Below, piece after piece: positions 1-10,218 of a stretch of DNA of 64,000 nucleotides. This stretch comes from Rhodocyclaceae bacterium. Lineage in GTDB: Bacteria > Pseudomonadota > Gammaproteobacteria > Burkholderiales > Rhodocyclaceae. Made by a program: the position numbers and the translations under genes. The notes under the pieces are model-generated. The model ran no database searches. It saw nothing but the letters and a program-made list of their open reading frames with translations, and was not told the origin of the DNA. Positions within the stretch are counted from its first letter, which is position 1. Each line of letters begins with the position of its first letter. Where the stretch lies: the NCBI GenBank assembly GCA_016718525.1, contig JADKDD010000001.1:1178001-1242000 (forward strand), written 5' to 3'.

Positions 1-1452
1 TTTGTAAATGCTTTGCAAAGCCTCCTGGCGAGCCTTGTCGATGAGTGACCGGTTTGCTGGCGCAAGGCGTAACCGGATGCAATGCTCGTCGCGGGAAACA
101 AGCTCGCAGTGCTGCGCCAGGCGTTTGGTCACTGCGACCAGAGGTAATTGAGCGACCAATGCATGCCAGTCGTCCAGCATGGCCAAAGGCGCCGTTGAAC
201 GAACCTCGCCAGTTGGTGCTGGCGGCACGGTGTTCACACTTTGCGTACGGATTGAATCGACTGTTTTGCTCGCTGTTTCACGGGTGACGGATGGAGGCAC
301 GGCAGACGGCCTGATTTGTCGCAGCGGAGTCGCCGAAATTGACCTGGGTACCGATGCACTTGAATCTCGCGCTGGTCGGAAGGCATGAAGACGCAGCAAA
401 GTCATCATGAAACCGGAATACTCATCAGGTGCCAACGACAACTCCATCGCGACCGTGAATTGCAATCTGATACCCGAGTTGCAAGTACTCAGCATCGAAT
501 AATTGAGCATAGGCACTCCAGGCGCGTGCGCTCTGCCGGGTCGAGCAAGGCATCGGGAGCAAACTGAGCCAAAGCGATACGGTGGAATAGCGTTGCAAGC
601 TCTTGCAATCCGCCGTCAAAAGGACAAGCTGCGTGCATCCATCAGGCCGGCGACACTCAACATGGACTGAACATCCGCCGCAACCAAAGCATCCAGGATG
701 GCAAACAAATGTTCGTCGCCGACCGTACCAAGCATGGCGCGCACCGCCTCATCCGTCACCGCGCCGCCGCCATGGGCAATGGCCTGGTCTAACAATGAAA
801 GAGCATCGCGCATGCTGCCCGCAGCACCCTTTGCCAAATGGCGTAACGCGGGCAGCTCAAATGAAATACCTTCGGCCTCCAGAACCTTCGACAGATGATC
901 GACAATCGCTGTCGGCGACATCTGCTTAAGGTTGAACTGGAGACAACGCGACAATACGGTTACCGGAATTTTTTGCGGATCGGTAGTTGCGAGAATGAAC
1001 TTGACATGATCTGGCGGCTCCTCCAAGGTCTTGAGCATGGCGTTAAATGCGTGGCCGGTCAGCTGATGCACCTCGTCAATCACGTAAACCTTATATTGAC
1101 CCTGCGTAGGGGCGTATACCGCCCGCTCGAGCAACTGGGTCATGTCGTCGACGCCACGGTTGGATGCTGCGTCCAACTCGATGTAATCGATGTAACGCCC
1201 GCCATCAATCTCGGTGCATGCCGAACAGACGCCACATGGGGTCGCTGACACGCCCCGTTCACAGTTCAGCGCCTTGGCCATGATTCGCGCAATGGTTGTC
1301 TTGCCGACGCCACGCGTACCCGTAAACAGGTATGCATGGTGTAGTCGGTTCTGTTCAAGCGCATGCGTCAACGCGCGCACCACATGATCCTGTCCGACCA
1401 GGGAAGCAAATGATTTGGGGCGCCACTTGCGGGCAAGGACCTGATAACTCAT
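1..1452 (-). CDS. dnaX: DNA polymerase III subunit gamma/tau, 3'-partial, with three frameshifts
   Basis: This is the clamp-loader ATPase of the replisome. The intact N-terminal 278 residues hold the Walker A loop GTRGVGKTT (about residue 45), a zinc-type cysteine cluster (about 64-82), the Walker B segment VYVIDEVHQL and the SRC motif. The frame then breaks three times: one extra A in the A-run at 618-621, one extra base near 511-516, and one extra base at 443-445. Each is a +1 and together they restore frame 1. With them corrected the protein continues through the normal middle domain (YQIAIHGRD, then PDEYSGFMMTLLRL) and a variable linker off the left edge. None of the three resembles the A-AAA-AAG slippage site of E. 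coli dnaX, so base-calling error is more likely than biology. The linker carries a copy of the 24-bp repeat (211-234) in antisense. Confidence 0.93.
211..234 (+). repeat. 24-bp intragenic repeat, copy 1 (dnaX)
   Basis: Matches 19 of 24 positions of the family consensus (core GTTGGTGCTGGTGACACGCC). It is antisense to dnaX, where it is read as PPAPTG in the low-complexity linker between the ATPase part and the C-terminal domain. Confidence 0.75.
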
Positions 1453-1517
1453 GGGATGATTTTATGCGGTTTCAAGTGACGTTTTGTTGTCAGTAAAACC
1501 ACATCTCAGATCGTTCA

Positions 1518-1625
1518 AAAAACGGGTGCGGCGAGCCCAACCCCGGCACTCCAGAAAATGATCGTGGCTGCTTCCTTCCGGACCTGACCAGGTTAACCAC
1601 CCTGCGATGCGAGGAGACCCGCCGC
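1518..1625 (-). ncRNA. ffs: 4.5S RNA (bacterial small SRP RNA)
   Basis: On the minus strand the sequence holds the invariant SRP domain IV hairpin, GGTCAGGTCCGGAAGGAAGC, around 1567-1587. It is flanked by a long pairing stem: GCGGCG at the 5' end against CGCCGC at the 3' end. A T-run follows at 1517-1522, consistent with termination. It sits just upstream of dnaX on the same strand, a common arrangement in proteobacteria. The RNA scaffolds Ffh for co-translational membrane targeting. The exact ends are inferred from the stem and the promoter spacing. Confidence 0.93.
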
Positions 1626-1631
1626 GCGAGA

Positions 1632-1637
1632 ATTCTA
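1632..1637 (-). promoter_or_regulatory. Probable -10 element of the 4.5S RNA gene
   Basis: The minus strand reads TAGAAT, six bases before the inferred 5' end of the SRP RNA at 1625, which is correct spacing for a sigma-70 -10 box. No convincing -35 hexamer is seen 17 bp upstream. Confidence 0.45.
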
Positions 1638-1740
1638 TCAGCTGATGGTCACAACGCGCTGCCGTTAACATAAGGTAGTCACAGAAGCACCGATATACTT
1701 CGTACAACGGGTCTAGTCCCCGCAACGAACGGAGCTACAC

Positions 1741-2959
1741 TTGTCCCTGCTGTCCAGCCTGCTAGTTTTGATAGTCGCAGCCCGGTTGTTTGGCAAAATT
1801 TTTGCCAAATACAACCAACCTGAACTCATCGGTGAGATTCTTGCCGGTATCCTTCTAGGACCAGCCGTTCTGGACTTTATCCAGCCCACCGCCGCTTTAG
1901 CCGGCATTTCCGAGTTGGCTGTATTCCTCATTATCTTGAGCGCCGGCCTCGAAATGCGAATCGGTGATGTCCTCGGCGCCATGCGTGGGCGCGGCATGAT
2001 CCTCGCCGTTATAAGCTTTGCAATACCTTTTCTGAGCGGAGTCGCTGTCGCCCAGATATTTGAGCTCGATGTCATGCGCACCGTGTTCCTGGGCCTTTGC
2101 ATTTCGATCACTGCATTACCGGTGGCGGTCAAGCTGATGCAAAACATGAACATTCTCGATACGAGAATCGCGCGCTATGCCATCGCGACAGCGGTAGTCA
2201 ACGATGTGGCCGCGCTGTTTGTGCTGGGCATTGTGTTGAACGTTCCTTCGCAGCCCAGCTTCGCGCTGGTCGCGAGCACTCTTTCGGAGGCTACCGGAAA
2301 GCTCATGCTGCTCGCAGTTGGCGTGCTCGCCTTCAATTGGGGACTGGAGTATCTAGATCGCCGCCATTTCAGTGCGCAAGTGATTCCCGAACGATTGGTA
2401 AAAATCTTCGGTTCGGAAGCTCTTTTCGGAATCGTCATCCTCTTTGTACTGGCGTTTGGTTCGGCAAGCGAGCTCCTTGGATTTCATTTTGTCATTGGCG
2501 CATTCTTTGGCGCGCTTTTCTCGACCAACGACACTTTCTCGCCTCCCGGTATGAGGATCTGAAATCGACCTTGAACTCAGTCACAGGCGGCTTTCTTGCG
2601 CCCGTGTTCTTCGCTTTTCTGGGCTTGGAATTTCAAATCGATGCGCTCGACAACGTCGAGTTTCCAGCGGCTGTGCTGGTGTTTCGATTGTCACCAAAGT
2701 ATTTGCCGGCTGGTTGGGCGGCCGTATCGTCGGAATGTCCGTAAGCGAGTCCCTGGGGTTAGGTTGCAGCCTCAACGGTCGCGGAGTCATGGAACTCGTG
2801 GTTGCCAGCATCGCCTACCAAAAAGGGTTTATCGGTGACGAAATGTATGCCACATTGGTCTTGATGGGAATATTGACAACGTTCATCACACCACTGATGT
2901 TCAATCTTGCGATGTCGAAACAGCGCCTGGCCAATTATCGGGCGACCGGCAACACCTGA
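1741..2959 (+). CDS. CPA2-family cation:proton antiporter (KefB/NapA-like), two frameshifts
   Basis: An integral inner-membrane exchanger of Na+ or K+ for protons. It starts at TTG 1741 behind a CGGAG ribosome site. About 12 hydrophobic segments run through the frame, including the typical first helices (ELIGEILAGILLGP) and the C-terminal segment GRGVMELVVASIAYQKGFI. The frame breaks twice, each time as if one base were missing: near 2540-2550 (after TNDTFS, before RYEDLKS) and near 2684-2690 beside a TTT run. All conserved segments are present once the frames are joined, so this is probably an intact gene with sequencing errors. No regulatory TrkA-N domain is attached. The transported ion cannot be told from sequence. 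Confidence 0.85.
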
Positions 2960-2961
2960 AG

Positions 2962-2992
2962 AACCCGGCACAGTCAGGAACTGTGCCGGGTT
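2962..2992. terminator. Bidirectional hairpin between convergent genes
   Basis: A perfect 12-bp inverted repeat, AACCCGGCACAG and CTGTGCCGGGTT, with a 7-base loop. It lies directly after the antiporter stop and before the bamC stop on the other strand. There is no long T-run on either side, so termination is inferred from position and stem strength. Confidence 0.7.
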
Positions 2993-3013
2993 ATGATTCA
3001 ATCACCAAATGAT

Positions 3014-4165
3014 CTACTTGAGCTGATCGTTCAGCATCCCCAGAATCTTGCGCGCGGCATCCGACTTGTCGATCCCGCCTTCCCGGGTAACCACCTGTAC
3101 CAAACTGGTATCGCCCATGCCCTTCACCTGAACCCGATACTGAATATCGGAAGCAGGACGCGTATCTTTGGTATCGTCAGAGCGCCAGAAGGCAAGTTTG
3201 GAAAAAGAAGCCGTCATCTTTCTTACCATTTACGTCAGCGTCAGGATCGACGTAACGCACGTAATAAAGACCTTGGACGCGATCGCGATCCTCAACGGTA
3301 AATCCGACCCGATCGAGCGCCAATCCAACGCGACGCCAGGCGCGATCAAATCCTTCCTCGACCGTAAGCGCTCCTGCGCCGTCCGGGGAACGAGTCAAAC
3401 GTGCCCGTTCTGGTGCGACGGCTTTATCGACCAAAACCTTGGCGCGCGCATCATCACTCCCGAGTCGCACCATCAGCCGACGCAGCATTTCCGCTTCCAA
3501 TTCAGGATCTACCGGGCGTGGCTGCCACTTCGTTTGATCGCGACCTTCATCAATGTAAATTTCATACATTCCGCGATGACTGATGTAAACCTCGACGGTT
3601 CCCGGTTCCTTGCCTTTTTCAAGGCGGGTACGGAACTTGTCTCGCTCCGGAGTGGAATAGACGCTATCCAGAATGCCACCTAGCTTCTGACGGAGAAAAC
3701 CGTCAGGGACGTTGGCACGGTTTTCGGCCCAATCTGTTTCCATGATGCCCGCTTCGGGCATCTCCATATTGATGACGAATCCGGTTTCAACCCAAAAGTC
3801 CTTGATATTCGGCCACAACTGTTCTGGCGCGCCAGGTACGACCAACCAACGTTGATTACCATCACGGTCAACCCGCATCTTTTCCACCTGTGGCAGGATG
3901 GTCTGCGTTCCGGGCGCAGCTTTGGTGCCTCGATCAGTGCTGTACGAGGAAAATGTCGCGGTGCTTTTTGGCGCTGCATCCGGAACCGCATAACGGTCAT
4001 CAGTGCCGGGTTGGGTCAAGTCTGGAGGGATCTCCAGCGACGGGATCTTGTTGGTGCTGGCGGACTTGTAGTCGATTTTTCGATTCCCACCAAGCTTCCG
4101 CTACAGGCAGCCAAAAACGGCGCTCAATACGCAAGGCGCGAGCGGAGAGATTTTTTAAGTTTCAT
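3014..4165 (-). CDS. bamC: Outer membrane assembly lipoprotein BamC, several frameshifts
   Basis: BamC is a lipoprotein of the beta-barrel assembly (BAM) complex. The start is ATG at 4165 behind AAGGA. The first ~35 codons need three single-base corrections (near 4125, in a T-run near 4113, and in an A-run near 4075) to read a signal peptide, a lipobox ending in LAAC and then IDYKSAS. The body from about 4074 to 3205 is open and typical, with LEIPPDLTQPGTDDRYAV and a second helix-grip domain. One extra T near 3200-3205 splits off the C-terminal part (SKLAFWRSDD to the end). It lies 71 bp downstream of dapA, the usual betaproteobacterial pairing. A weak partial match to the 24-bp repeat lies at 4049-4072. 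Confidence 0.87.
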
Positions 4166-4236
4166 GCAAATCCTTGTACAAGTATTTCAGTCAAAGTAAT
4201 GCGAAATGGAAAACACGTGGTCGCCGACAAATGCTT

Positions 4237-5134
4237 TTACTTCAAGACACAATCAATGCCAGCCTCAGCCATTGCCTTACGCACCTGACCATGAAAGTCA
4301 GTGGACAATGGTGTAAGCGGCAAGCGTATTCCATCCTCAATCAAACCAAGTTGCGCAACTGCCCATTTAACCGGAATCGGATTGGCCTCAACAAACAAAC
4401 TGCGATTCAGGCCAAGCAACATGAAGTTTATCTCGCGCGCTCGGATCCAATCACCTGTTCGCGCCGCCGAAAACATTTCCGCCATGAGTTTTGGCGCCAC
4501 ATTGGCAGTGACCGAAATTGAGCCGCGACCACCGAGCAGTGTTAGTGCCAGCGCCGTTGCATCGTCACCACTGTAAACCGCAAAATCGGCAGGCGCGCGT
4601 TTGATCAGATCAGTACCTCGCTCAATGTTGCCGGTGGCGTCTTTGATGCCGATGATGCGGGGAACTTGTGCCAGCCGCAGCGTAGTGTCGTTACTCATAT
4701 CAGCCACGGTACGACCCGGTACGTTATACAGGATCATCGGTAAATCAACTGACTCGGCAATTGACCTGAAATGGCGGTACAAGCCGTCCTGCGTGGGCCG
4801 GTTGTAATAAGGCACTACGGACAAATGCGCATCGGCGCCGGCTGTCTTCGCAAAACTGGCCAGAGCAATGGCCTCTCCGGGTTGAATTGGCACCCGTACC
4901 GGCGATTACCGGAATTCGCCCGGCAATTTGCTTCACCGCCGTTGCGATCAGCTCACAGTGCTCATCGACATCCACCGTGGGCGACTCGCCACTAGTGCCG
5001 ACCACGACCACCCCGTCGGTACCCTGCGCGACATGCCAGTCCAGCAGCGCGCGGAATCGAGGCAGATCAAGCCGGCCATCGCTATGCATCGGCGTCACTA
5101 ATGCCGGAATGGAACCTTGAATTATTTTAGCCAT
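4237..5134 (-). CDS. dapA: 4-hydroxy-tetrahydrodipicolinate synthase, one frameshift
   Basis: Catalyses condensation of pyruvate with aspartate semialdehyde in lysine and diaminopimelate synthesis. The TIM-barrel motifs are present: GTSGESPT near residue 45, the catalytic tyrosine in LYNVPGRT, and the Schiff-base lysine in IIGIKDATGN. Length after repair (about 298 residues) is normal. One extra base near 4880-4883, after GTGANSTR, shifts the frame; the two halves join without loss of conserved sequence. As the gene is normally essential, an assembly or base-calling error is the likely cause. It is the first gene of a dapA-bamC unit. Confidence 0.93.
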
Positions 5135-5169
5135 GACGAAATTTTATCAATTGGGAATGATTTTCAGGA

Positions 5170-6108
5170 TTAAAGCCCTGCGAGGGTCTTGATATGCGAA
5201 GTCACACTTCGAGCGAGGGCCGACAAAGCATATCCACCTTCCAGCATGGAAACAATCCGACCTTCTGCAAATTGATCGGCCACCTGCATTATTTGTTGTG
5301 TGACGTAAATGTAATCCGATTCGAGCAGACCGAGCGATGCCATATCGTCTTCGTAGTGCGCATCAAAACCGGCCGAAATGAAGACCATCTGGGGCTTGAA
5401 ACTGACCAAGCGTGGCATCCATATATCACTAACAATCGTGCGGAATTCTTCGCCGCGAGTGCCGGCAGCGACAGGCACGTTACACATATTGGTCGCCGGG
5501 TTTTCGGTTCCGCTATACGGATAAAAGGGATGCTGAAAAATACCGACCATCAGAACACGTTCATCACCGGCAAAAACGTCTTCCGTGCCGTTGCCGTGAT
5601 GCACATCAAAATCAACGACGGCGACGCGTTCAAGGCCCCAAACGTCGAGTGCATGATGCGCGGCGACTGCCACATTACTAAAGAAACAGAAACCCATGGC
5701 CCGATCTTTGGTCGCATGATGGCCTGGCGGACGAACCGAACAAAACGCATTGGCGGCCTCGCGTCGCATCACCAGATCGGTAGCCAGACAGCCTGCGCCG
5801 GCGCTGCGTAATGCCGCATTCCACGTGCCGGCGCACATCGCAGTATCGGGGTCAAGATGCACAATCCCCTTTTCAGGACGCTGGCTTTCAAGCTGATCAA
5901 TGTAGCTGCGCGGGTGTACCCGCTCGAGCTGAGTGTGATCAGCCAACGGTGCCTCGTGAAACTGAAGGTAGGTATCAAGCCCCGAAGCAATCAAGCGGTC
6001 TTGTATTGCGTCCAGACGGTCGGGGCACTCAGGATGGTAGCTGCCCATGCTGTGCAAACGGCAATCGCGATGAGTGATGAAAGCGGTGGGCAAAGCGGTG
6101 GTGGTCAT
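5170..6108 (-). CDS. Histone deacetylase-family protein (acetoin utilisation/acetylpolyamine deacetylase type)
   Basis: A zinc-dependent amidohydrolase of the class II HDAC-like superfamily, 312 residues, about the normal length. It shows HPECPDRL near residue 24, the active-site histidine pair in PPGHHA, the metal motif DFDVHHGNGT, and SAGFDAH. These are the residues needed for zinc binding and catalysis, so the enzyme looks active. Bacterial members deacetylate acetylpolyamines or acetyl-lysine; the substrate here is unknown. It is divergent from moxR with an 82-bp gap. Confidence 0.9.
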   Translation of the reverse strand: MTTTALPTAFITHRDCRLHSMGSYHPECPDRLDAIQDRLIASGLDTYLQFHEAPLADHTQLERVHPRSYIDQLESQRPEKGIVHLDPDTAMCAGTWNAALRSAGAGCLATDLVMRREAANAFCSVRPPGHHATKDRAMGFCFFSNVAVAAHHALDVWGLERVAVVDFDVHHGNGTEDVFAGDERVLMVGIFQHPFYPYSGTENPATNMCNVPVAAGTRGEEFRTIVSDIWMPRLVSFKPQMVFISAGFDAHYEDDMASLGLLESDYIYVTQQIMQVADQFAEGRIVSMLEGGYALSALARSVTSHIKTLAGL

Positions 6109-6190
6109 TCAATGACATACAATGCAGCGCAATCCGTCATTATCCCTCAATCCCTGTCCTCGCGAGTGCACCCGCGCCGCCCTTTACACC

Positions 6191-7122
6191 ATGCAACAAC
6201 TTACCGCCCTCGCCGCTCTTGGCAACGTTGTCCAGGCTGCAAATCGAGTCATTCTTGGCAGGACAAGGCGATCAAGCTTGCACTCGCCTGCCTGCTTGCC
6301 CGCGGTCACTTGTTGATCGAAGACCTGCCAGGGGTTGGCAAAACAACCCTCGCCCACGTTTTAGCGCGCCTGCTCGGGCTGGACTTCCAGCGCGTTCAAT
6401 TTACCAGCGACATGCTGCCGGCCGACATCATCGGTGTATCGGTGTTCGACCGCGATTCCGGCAGCTTTCGCTTTCACCCCGGTCCGATTTTCACCCAGGT
6501 CGTGGTAGCGGATGAAATCAACCGCGCCACGCCGAAAACTCAAAGCGCGCTGCTGGAGGCAATGGAAGAGCGACAAGTCACGGTCGAAGGTGCCACGCGC
6601 CCCCTGCCGGAACCTTTTTTTGTTATCGCGACACAAAACCCGGCACATCAAATCGGCACCTTCCCACTGCCTGAATCGCAGCTCGACCGCTTTCTGATAC
6701 GAATCGAACTCGGCTACCCTGACCCTGCCGCAGAACGGGAACTGTTGGCTGGCGATGATCGGCGAACGATGCTCAGCGGGTTGTCGGCCTGCCTGACTCC
6801 GACCCAGCTGATTGAGTTGCAACAGGCAACGCGGAAAATTCATGCGGCACCGGCGCTGATCGATTATGTGCAAGCGATTGCCGCATACACCCGTGCCGCG
6901 CCTGACTGGCATGCCGGTTTGTCACCGCGCGCGTCGCTTGGATTACTGGCGGTTGCACGCGCATGGGCCCTGCTCTCAGGTCGTGATCACGTCTTGCCGG
7001 AGGACGTGCAAATCGTCTTGCCTGGCGTCGTCCAGCATCGTCTGCGGCCGGTTGATGACCAACTGCGAGTTGGTGCTGGTGACACGGCGTCTAAAATCAT
7101 CGAGGCTGTGCCGCTGCCCTGA
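6191..7122 (+). CDS. MoxR-type AAA+ ATPase, one N-terminal frameshift
   Basis: A MoxR-family chaperone-like ATPase. The natural start appears to be ATG 6191 (MQQLTALAALGNVV). One missing C near 6252 shifts the frame inside VILGQDKAIK; from there the reading is open. It shows Walker A LPGVGKTT, Walker B VVADEINRA, and the sensor segment FVIATQNPAHQIGTFPLPESQLDRF, all typical of MoxR. It is followed by DUF58 and a transglutaminase-like protein, the standard MoxR neighbourhood. A 24-bp repeat copy (7068-7091) near the C-terminus is read VGAGDTAS, just before the conserved ending IIEAVPLP. Confidence 0.9.
7068..7091 (+). repeat. 24-bp intragenic repeat, copy 2 (moxR)
   Basis: Matches 23 of 24 consensus positions. 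It is in sense orientation and read VGAGDTAS, between the last lid-helix residues and the C-terminal IIEAVPLP of the MoxR ATPase. Confidence 0.9.
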
Positions 7123-7181
7123 TCGCGGTTGTTGCGTGACCCGAGAATCAGAAAACGCATTACCGTTGCCGCCATAAAGTT

Positions 7182-8267
7182 ATGTCAGCCGCCACTTTTC
7201 GTTCGCGCATGCATGCTCGGGCAACCCTTCTCTCGGCGGCGGCTGGCACCGCTGGTTGGCGCCAGCGACTACACCTGCGCTTTGTCCGATGGGCATTGCG
7301 GGTACGCTCACCGGAACCCAGTCCAATCATCCTCAGCCAGCGTCGCGTCTATACCCTGCCGACGCGCGGCGGCATCGCTTTTGCCGTCAGCATCGTGGTA
7401 ATCCTGCTTGGCGCGATGAACTACAACTTGAATCTTGGTTATGCCCTGGTGTTTTTGCTCGCCGGCATGGGTATGGCGACCATCCTGCACACTTTCCGCA
7501 ATCTCGTTCAACTCAGTCTTCGTCCAGGGCGGGTCGAGCCTGTGTTTGTCGGCGAAACGGCACACTTCGAAGTCGTACTCGATAATCAACGTAACGAGCA
7601 ACGACCAAATCTGCGTCTATGGCTATTTGGAGATGATGACATTGATGCAGTAGAACTGGACATAGCGCCGACCGCCAACGGCGTCGCAGTTATGTCGGTA
7701 CCGGCCACCCGGCGCGGCTGGCTGCGCCTTCCGGCAGTTACCATTGAAACGACATGGCCGCTAGGCTTGATCCGAGCCTGGAGTTATGCCGCTCCGGATA
7801 TGCGATGCCTTGTCTACCCGGCGCCAGCAGTTAGCGCTCCGCCCCTGCCTTATGGCGGAGAAGCTGCGCACGGTGCAACCCGCGATGGCAGTGGTCGTGA
7901 CGATTTCTCCGGTTTGCGCGACCATCAGCTCGCTGATCCGCCGCGTCATGTAGCGTGGAAGGCAGTGGCACGCCAGGACAATGGTCCTTTGTTGACCAAA
8001 CTGTTTACCGGTGCCTCCGCACAGCGAATCTGGCTCGACTGGGATGCGCTGCCAACGGGTTTTGACGTAGAGCAGTGCTTGGCGATACTTGCACGCTGGA
8101 TGCTCGACGCCGAGGCGGCAGGTTTGTCATGGGGTCTGCGGATGCCAAACTATCGTCTGGACCCGGACATGGGTAAGGAACAATTGGCGACCGGTCTGCG
8201 AATCCTGGCATTATTTGGTACACCCGACCAGATATCTGCTGTGGTTGGTTCAAATGGCACGCAATAA
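7182..8267 (+). CDS. DUF58 domain protein (MoxR-associated membrane protein)
   Basis: 361 residues. Two hydrophobic segments near residues 63-100 (IAFAVSIVVILLGAMNYN and GYALVFLLAGMGMATIL) anchor it in the membrane. The C-terminal half holds the DUF58 core with DDFSGLRDHQLADPPRHVAWKAVAR. Proteins of this family are encoded between MoxR and a transglutaminase-like protein; their biochemical role is not settled, though a link to cell envelope or to assembly of von Willebrand-type proteins has been suggested. It begins 59 bp after moxR and overlaps the next gene by 14 bp. Confidence 0.88.
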   Translation: MSAATFRSRMHARATLLSAAAGTAGWRQRLHLRFVRWALRVRSPEPSPIILSQRRVYTLPTRGGIAFAVSIVVILLGAMNYNLNLGYALVFLLAGMGMATILHTFRNLVQLSLRPGRVEPVFVGETAHFEVVLDNQRNEQRPNLRLWLFGDDDIDAVELDIAPTANGVAVMSVPATRRGWLRLPAVTIETTWPLGLIRAWSYAAPDMRCLVYPAPAVSAPPLPYGGEAAHGATRDGSGRDDFSGLRDHQLADPPRHVAWKAVARQDNGPLLTKLFTGASAQRIWLDWDALPTGFDVEQCLAILARWMLDAEAAGLSWGLRMPNYRLDPDMGKEQLATGLRILALFGTPDQISAVVGSNGTQ

Positions 8268-10218
8268 CCGTCCTGTCAGCCAACGCCAGACCTGGTGGCT
8301 ATTGGCAGCTGCGTTGTCGGCGTTCTTGCCACTGTCCACTCTGCTCTCGCCCTGGCTGGTGATGTCGGCCACAGCGACCATGTTGCTGCGTGGATGGATG
8401 ACCTGGCGGCAATGGCGCCTGCCTCCCCGCTGGTTGTTGGTCTTGCTCACAATTGCTGCCACCGCCGGTGTGATCGCCGAATACCGCACAATGTTTGGTC
8501 GCCTGCCAGGCATCTCACTGCTCTCTGCCTTCCTTGCGCTCAAACTGCTCGAACTGCGAGGCGCTCGTGATGCAATGGCGGTGGTGTTGCTGTGTTACTT
8601 TCTGGTGCTGACACAATTCATGTTCACCCAGTCGATTGCGACAGCGTTTATGGCATGTGTCACAGTCCTGATCACGACTGCTACGCTGGCTGCTGCGACA
8701 GACGACCGGCCAGCACCACAATTACTCTTGCGCCGGGCGGGAGTCTTGTTACTGCAGGGACTTCCGTTCATGCTGTTGTTGTTCATCTTGTTCCCACGCG
8801 TACAAGGTCCGCTCTGGGGCCTGCCGCAGGACCGTATCACCGCAAGTTCCGGGCTGTCTGACAGCATGGCACCCGGCAGCATTGCTCGACTCTCGCAATC
8901 CGACACGATTGCCTTCAGGGTTCAGTTCGAGGGTGCTCCGCCGCCACAACATATGCTGTATTGGCGTGGTCCGGTAATGCCCGCTTTTGATGGCCGCAGT
9001 TGGCGTGTGTCACGCACCAGCGCACAACGCACCGTACCGCCGTTTCGCGTCACCGGAACCAGTCAAAATTACGAGGTAACACTCGAGCCACTCGGAAAAT
9101 CCTGGATTTTCGCACTCGACTATCCGGACAAACTGCCACCGGAAAGCGCCTACACAGAAGACCTGCAACTACTCAGTCGGCAGCCAATTCGAACTCGCTT
9201 TCGTTATTCCATGAGCGCCTTCCCGGATACCTCAGTTGGTGCTGACGAGACGGCGTCAATGCTCACCGAGTCACTCCAACTACCCTCCGGAGGCAACCCG
9301 CGAACTCGTGAGGTTGCCGCAAAATGGCGCGAGAAATACGGCGACAACACGGAAGCTATTGTGACTGAAGCTGAACTGTTCTTTTTGCGCCAACTTCTTT
9401 CCTACACACTCAATCCACCGCTGCTTTCTGAAGATGTGATTGACGGATTCCTGTTCGAGAGCAAGCGAGGCTTTTGCGAGCACTTCGCTTCCGCCTTTGC
9501 ATTTGCCTTGCGTGCCGCCGGCGTACCCGCCCGTATCGTCGCCGGCTATCAAGGTGGCGAAGTCAATCCGGTCGACGGTTATCTGACGGTGCGCCAGTAC
9601 GATGCACATGCCTGGACCGAGGTCTGGTTAAAAGACCGTGGCTGGGTCCGCTTTGATCCGACGGCAATTTCTGCACCGAGGCGGATCGCAGACAACTTCG
9701 CTGCCGCAGCGCCCGAGAATGATGCTTTGCCGTTTCTCGCGCGCAACAACATGGCGTGGCTGCGTGAGGTACGCAACCGGATGGAAGCAGCAACGAACGT
9801 ATGGAATCAATGGGTGCTTGGTTATACACCGCAGCGACAGCGCGAGTTCTTGCAAGGGTTAGGCTTCAAGAGCCCGGATTGGCAGGAGATGACGGCAACG
9901 CTGGCGGCATTATGCGGTGTCGTCTTGTTGGCGCTCACCGCATGGATTCTTTACCAACGGAAAAGCGTTGATCCGGCGTTTCGCCAGTGGCTCAAATTTA
10001 CCCAGCGACTTGGCAAACGTGGCGTCCAGTGGCACGTATGGGAAGATCCACTCGTTTTCGCCGACCGTGCTGCGAAGGCACTACCGACACACGCAGAACC
10101 AATTCGAGAGATCGCAGGAGCCTATGCCAGGCTGCGCTATGCGGCGCCCACTCACGCTTCAGATCACGGTACGCCATTGGCACACCTGCGGGCGCGCATT
10201 ACGGCGTTCCGTCCTTAA
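8254..10218 (+). CDS. TgpA-like membrane transglutaminase (DUF3488/DUF4129)
   Basis: About 654 residues from ATG 8254, a start that overlaps the DUF58 stop. The N-terminal ~190 residues form several membrane helices. A periplasmic transglutaminase-like domain follows, with the catalytic Cys in GFCEHFASAFAF, His in YDAHAWTEVW and Asp in RFDPTA. A further helix near residues 550-575 precedes a cytoplasmic tail of DUF4129 type. Homologues such as Pseudomonas TgpA matter for envelope integrity. It carries a 24-bp repeat copy (9234-9257), read VGADETAS just before the conserved LQLPSGGNPRT, a spot that looks tolerant of extra residues. Confidence 0.9.
   Translation: MARNNRPVSQRQTWWLLAAALSAFLPLSTLLSPWLVMSATATMLLRGWMTWRQWRLPPRWLLVLLTIAATAGVIAEYRTMFGRLPGISLLSAFLALKLLELRGARDAMAVVLLCYFLVLTQFMFTQSIATAFMACVTVLITTATLAAATDDRPAPQLLLRRAGVLLLQGLPFMLLLFILFPRVQGPLWGLPQDRITASSGLSDSMAPGSIARLSQSDTIAFRVQFEGAPPPQHMLYWRGPVMPAFDGRSWRVSRTSAQRTVPPFRVTGTSQNYEVTLEPLGKSWIFALDYPDKLPPESAYTEDLQLLSRQPIRTRFRYSMSAFPDTSVGADETASMLTESLQLPSGGNPRTREVAAKWREKYGDNTEAIVTEAELFFLRQLLSYTLNPPLLSEDVIDGFLFESKRGFCEHFASAFAFALRAAGVPARIVAGYQGGEVNPVDGYLTVRQYDAHAWTEVWLKDRGWVRFDPTAISAPRRIADNFAAAAPENDALPFLARNNMAWLREVRNRMEAATNVWNQWVLGYTPQRQREFLQGLGFKSPDWQEMTATLAALCGVVLLALTAWILYQRKSVDPAFRQWLKFTQRLGKRGVQWHVWEDPLVFADRAAKALPTHAEPIREIAGAYARLRYAAPTHASDHGTPLAHLRARITAFRP
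9234..9257 (+). repeat. 24-bp intragenic repeat, copy 3 (tgpA-like)
   Basis: Matches 20 of 24 consensus positions. It is in sense orientation and read VGADETAS, between the strand ending AFPDT and the conserved LQLPSGGNP. Confidence 0.8.

Noticed and set aside
616..622. dnaX frame break as a programmed frameshift making the short gamma form
   Set aside because: It lies at codon ~279 within a T-run that needs one base skipped, not at a slippery A-AAA-AAG site with a downstream hairpin, and two more breaks follow within 180 bp.
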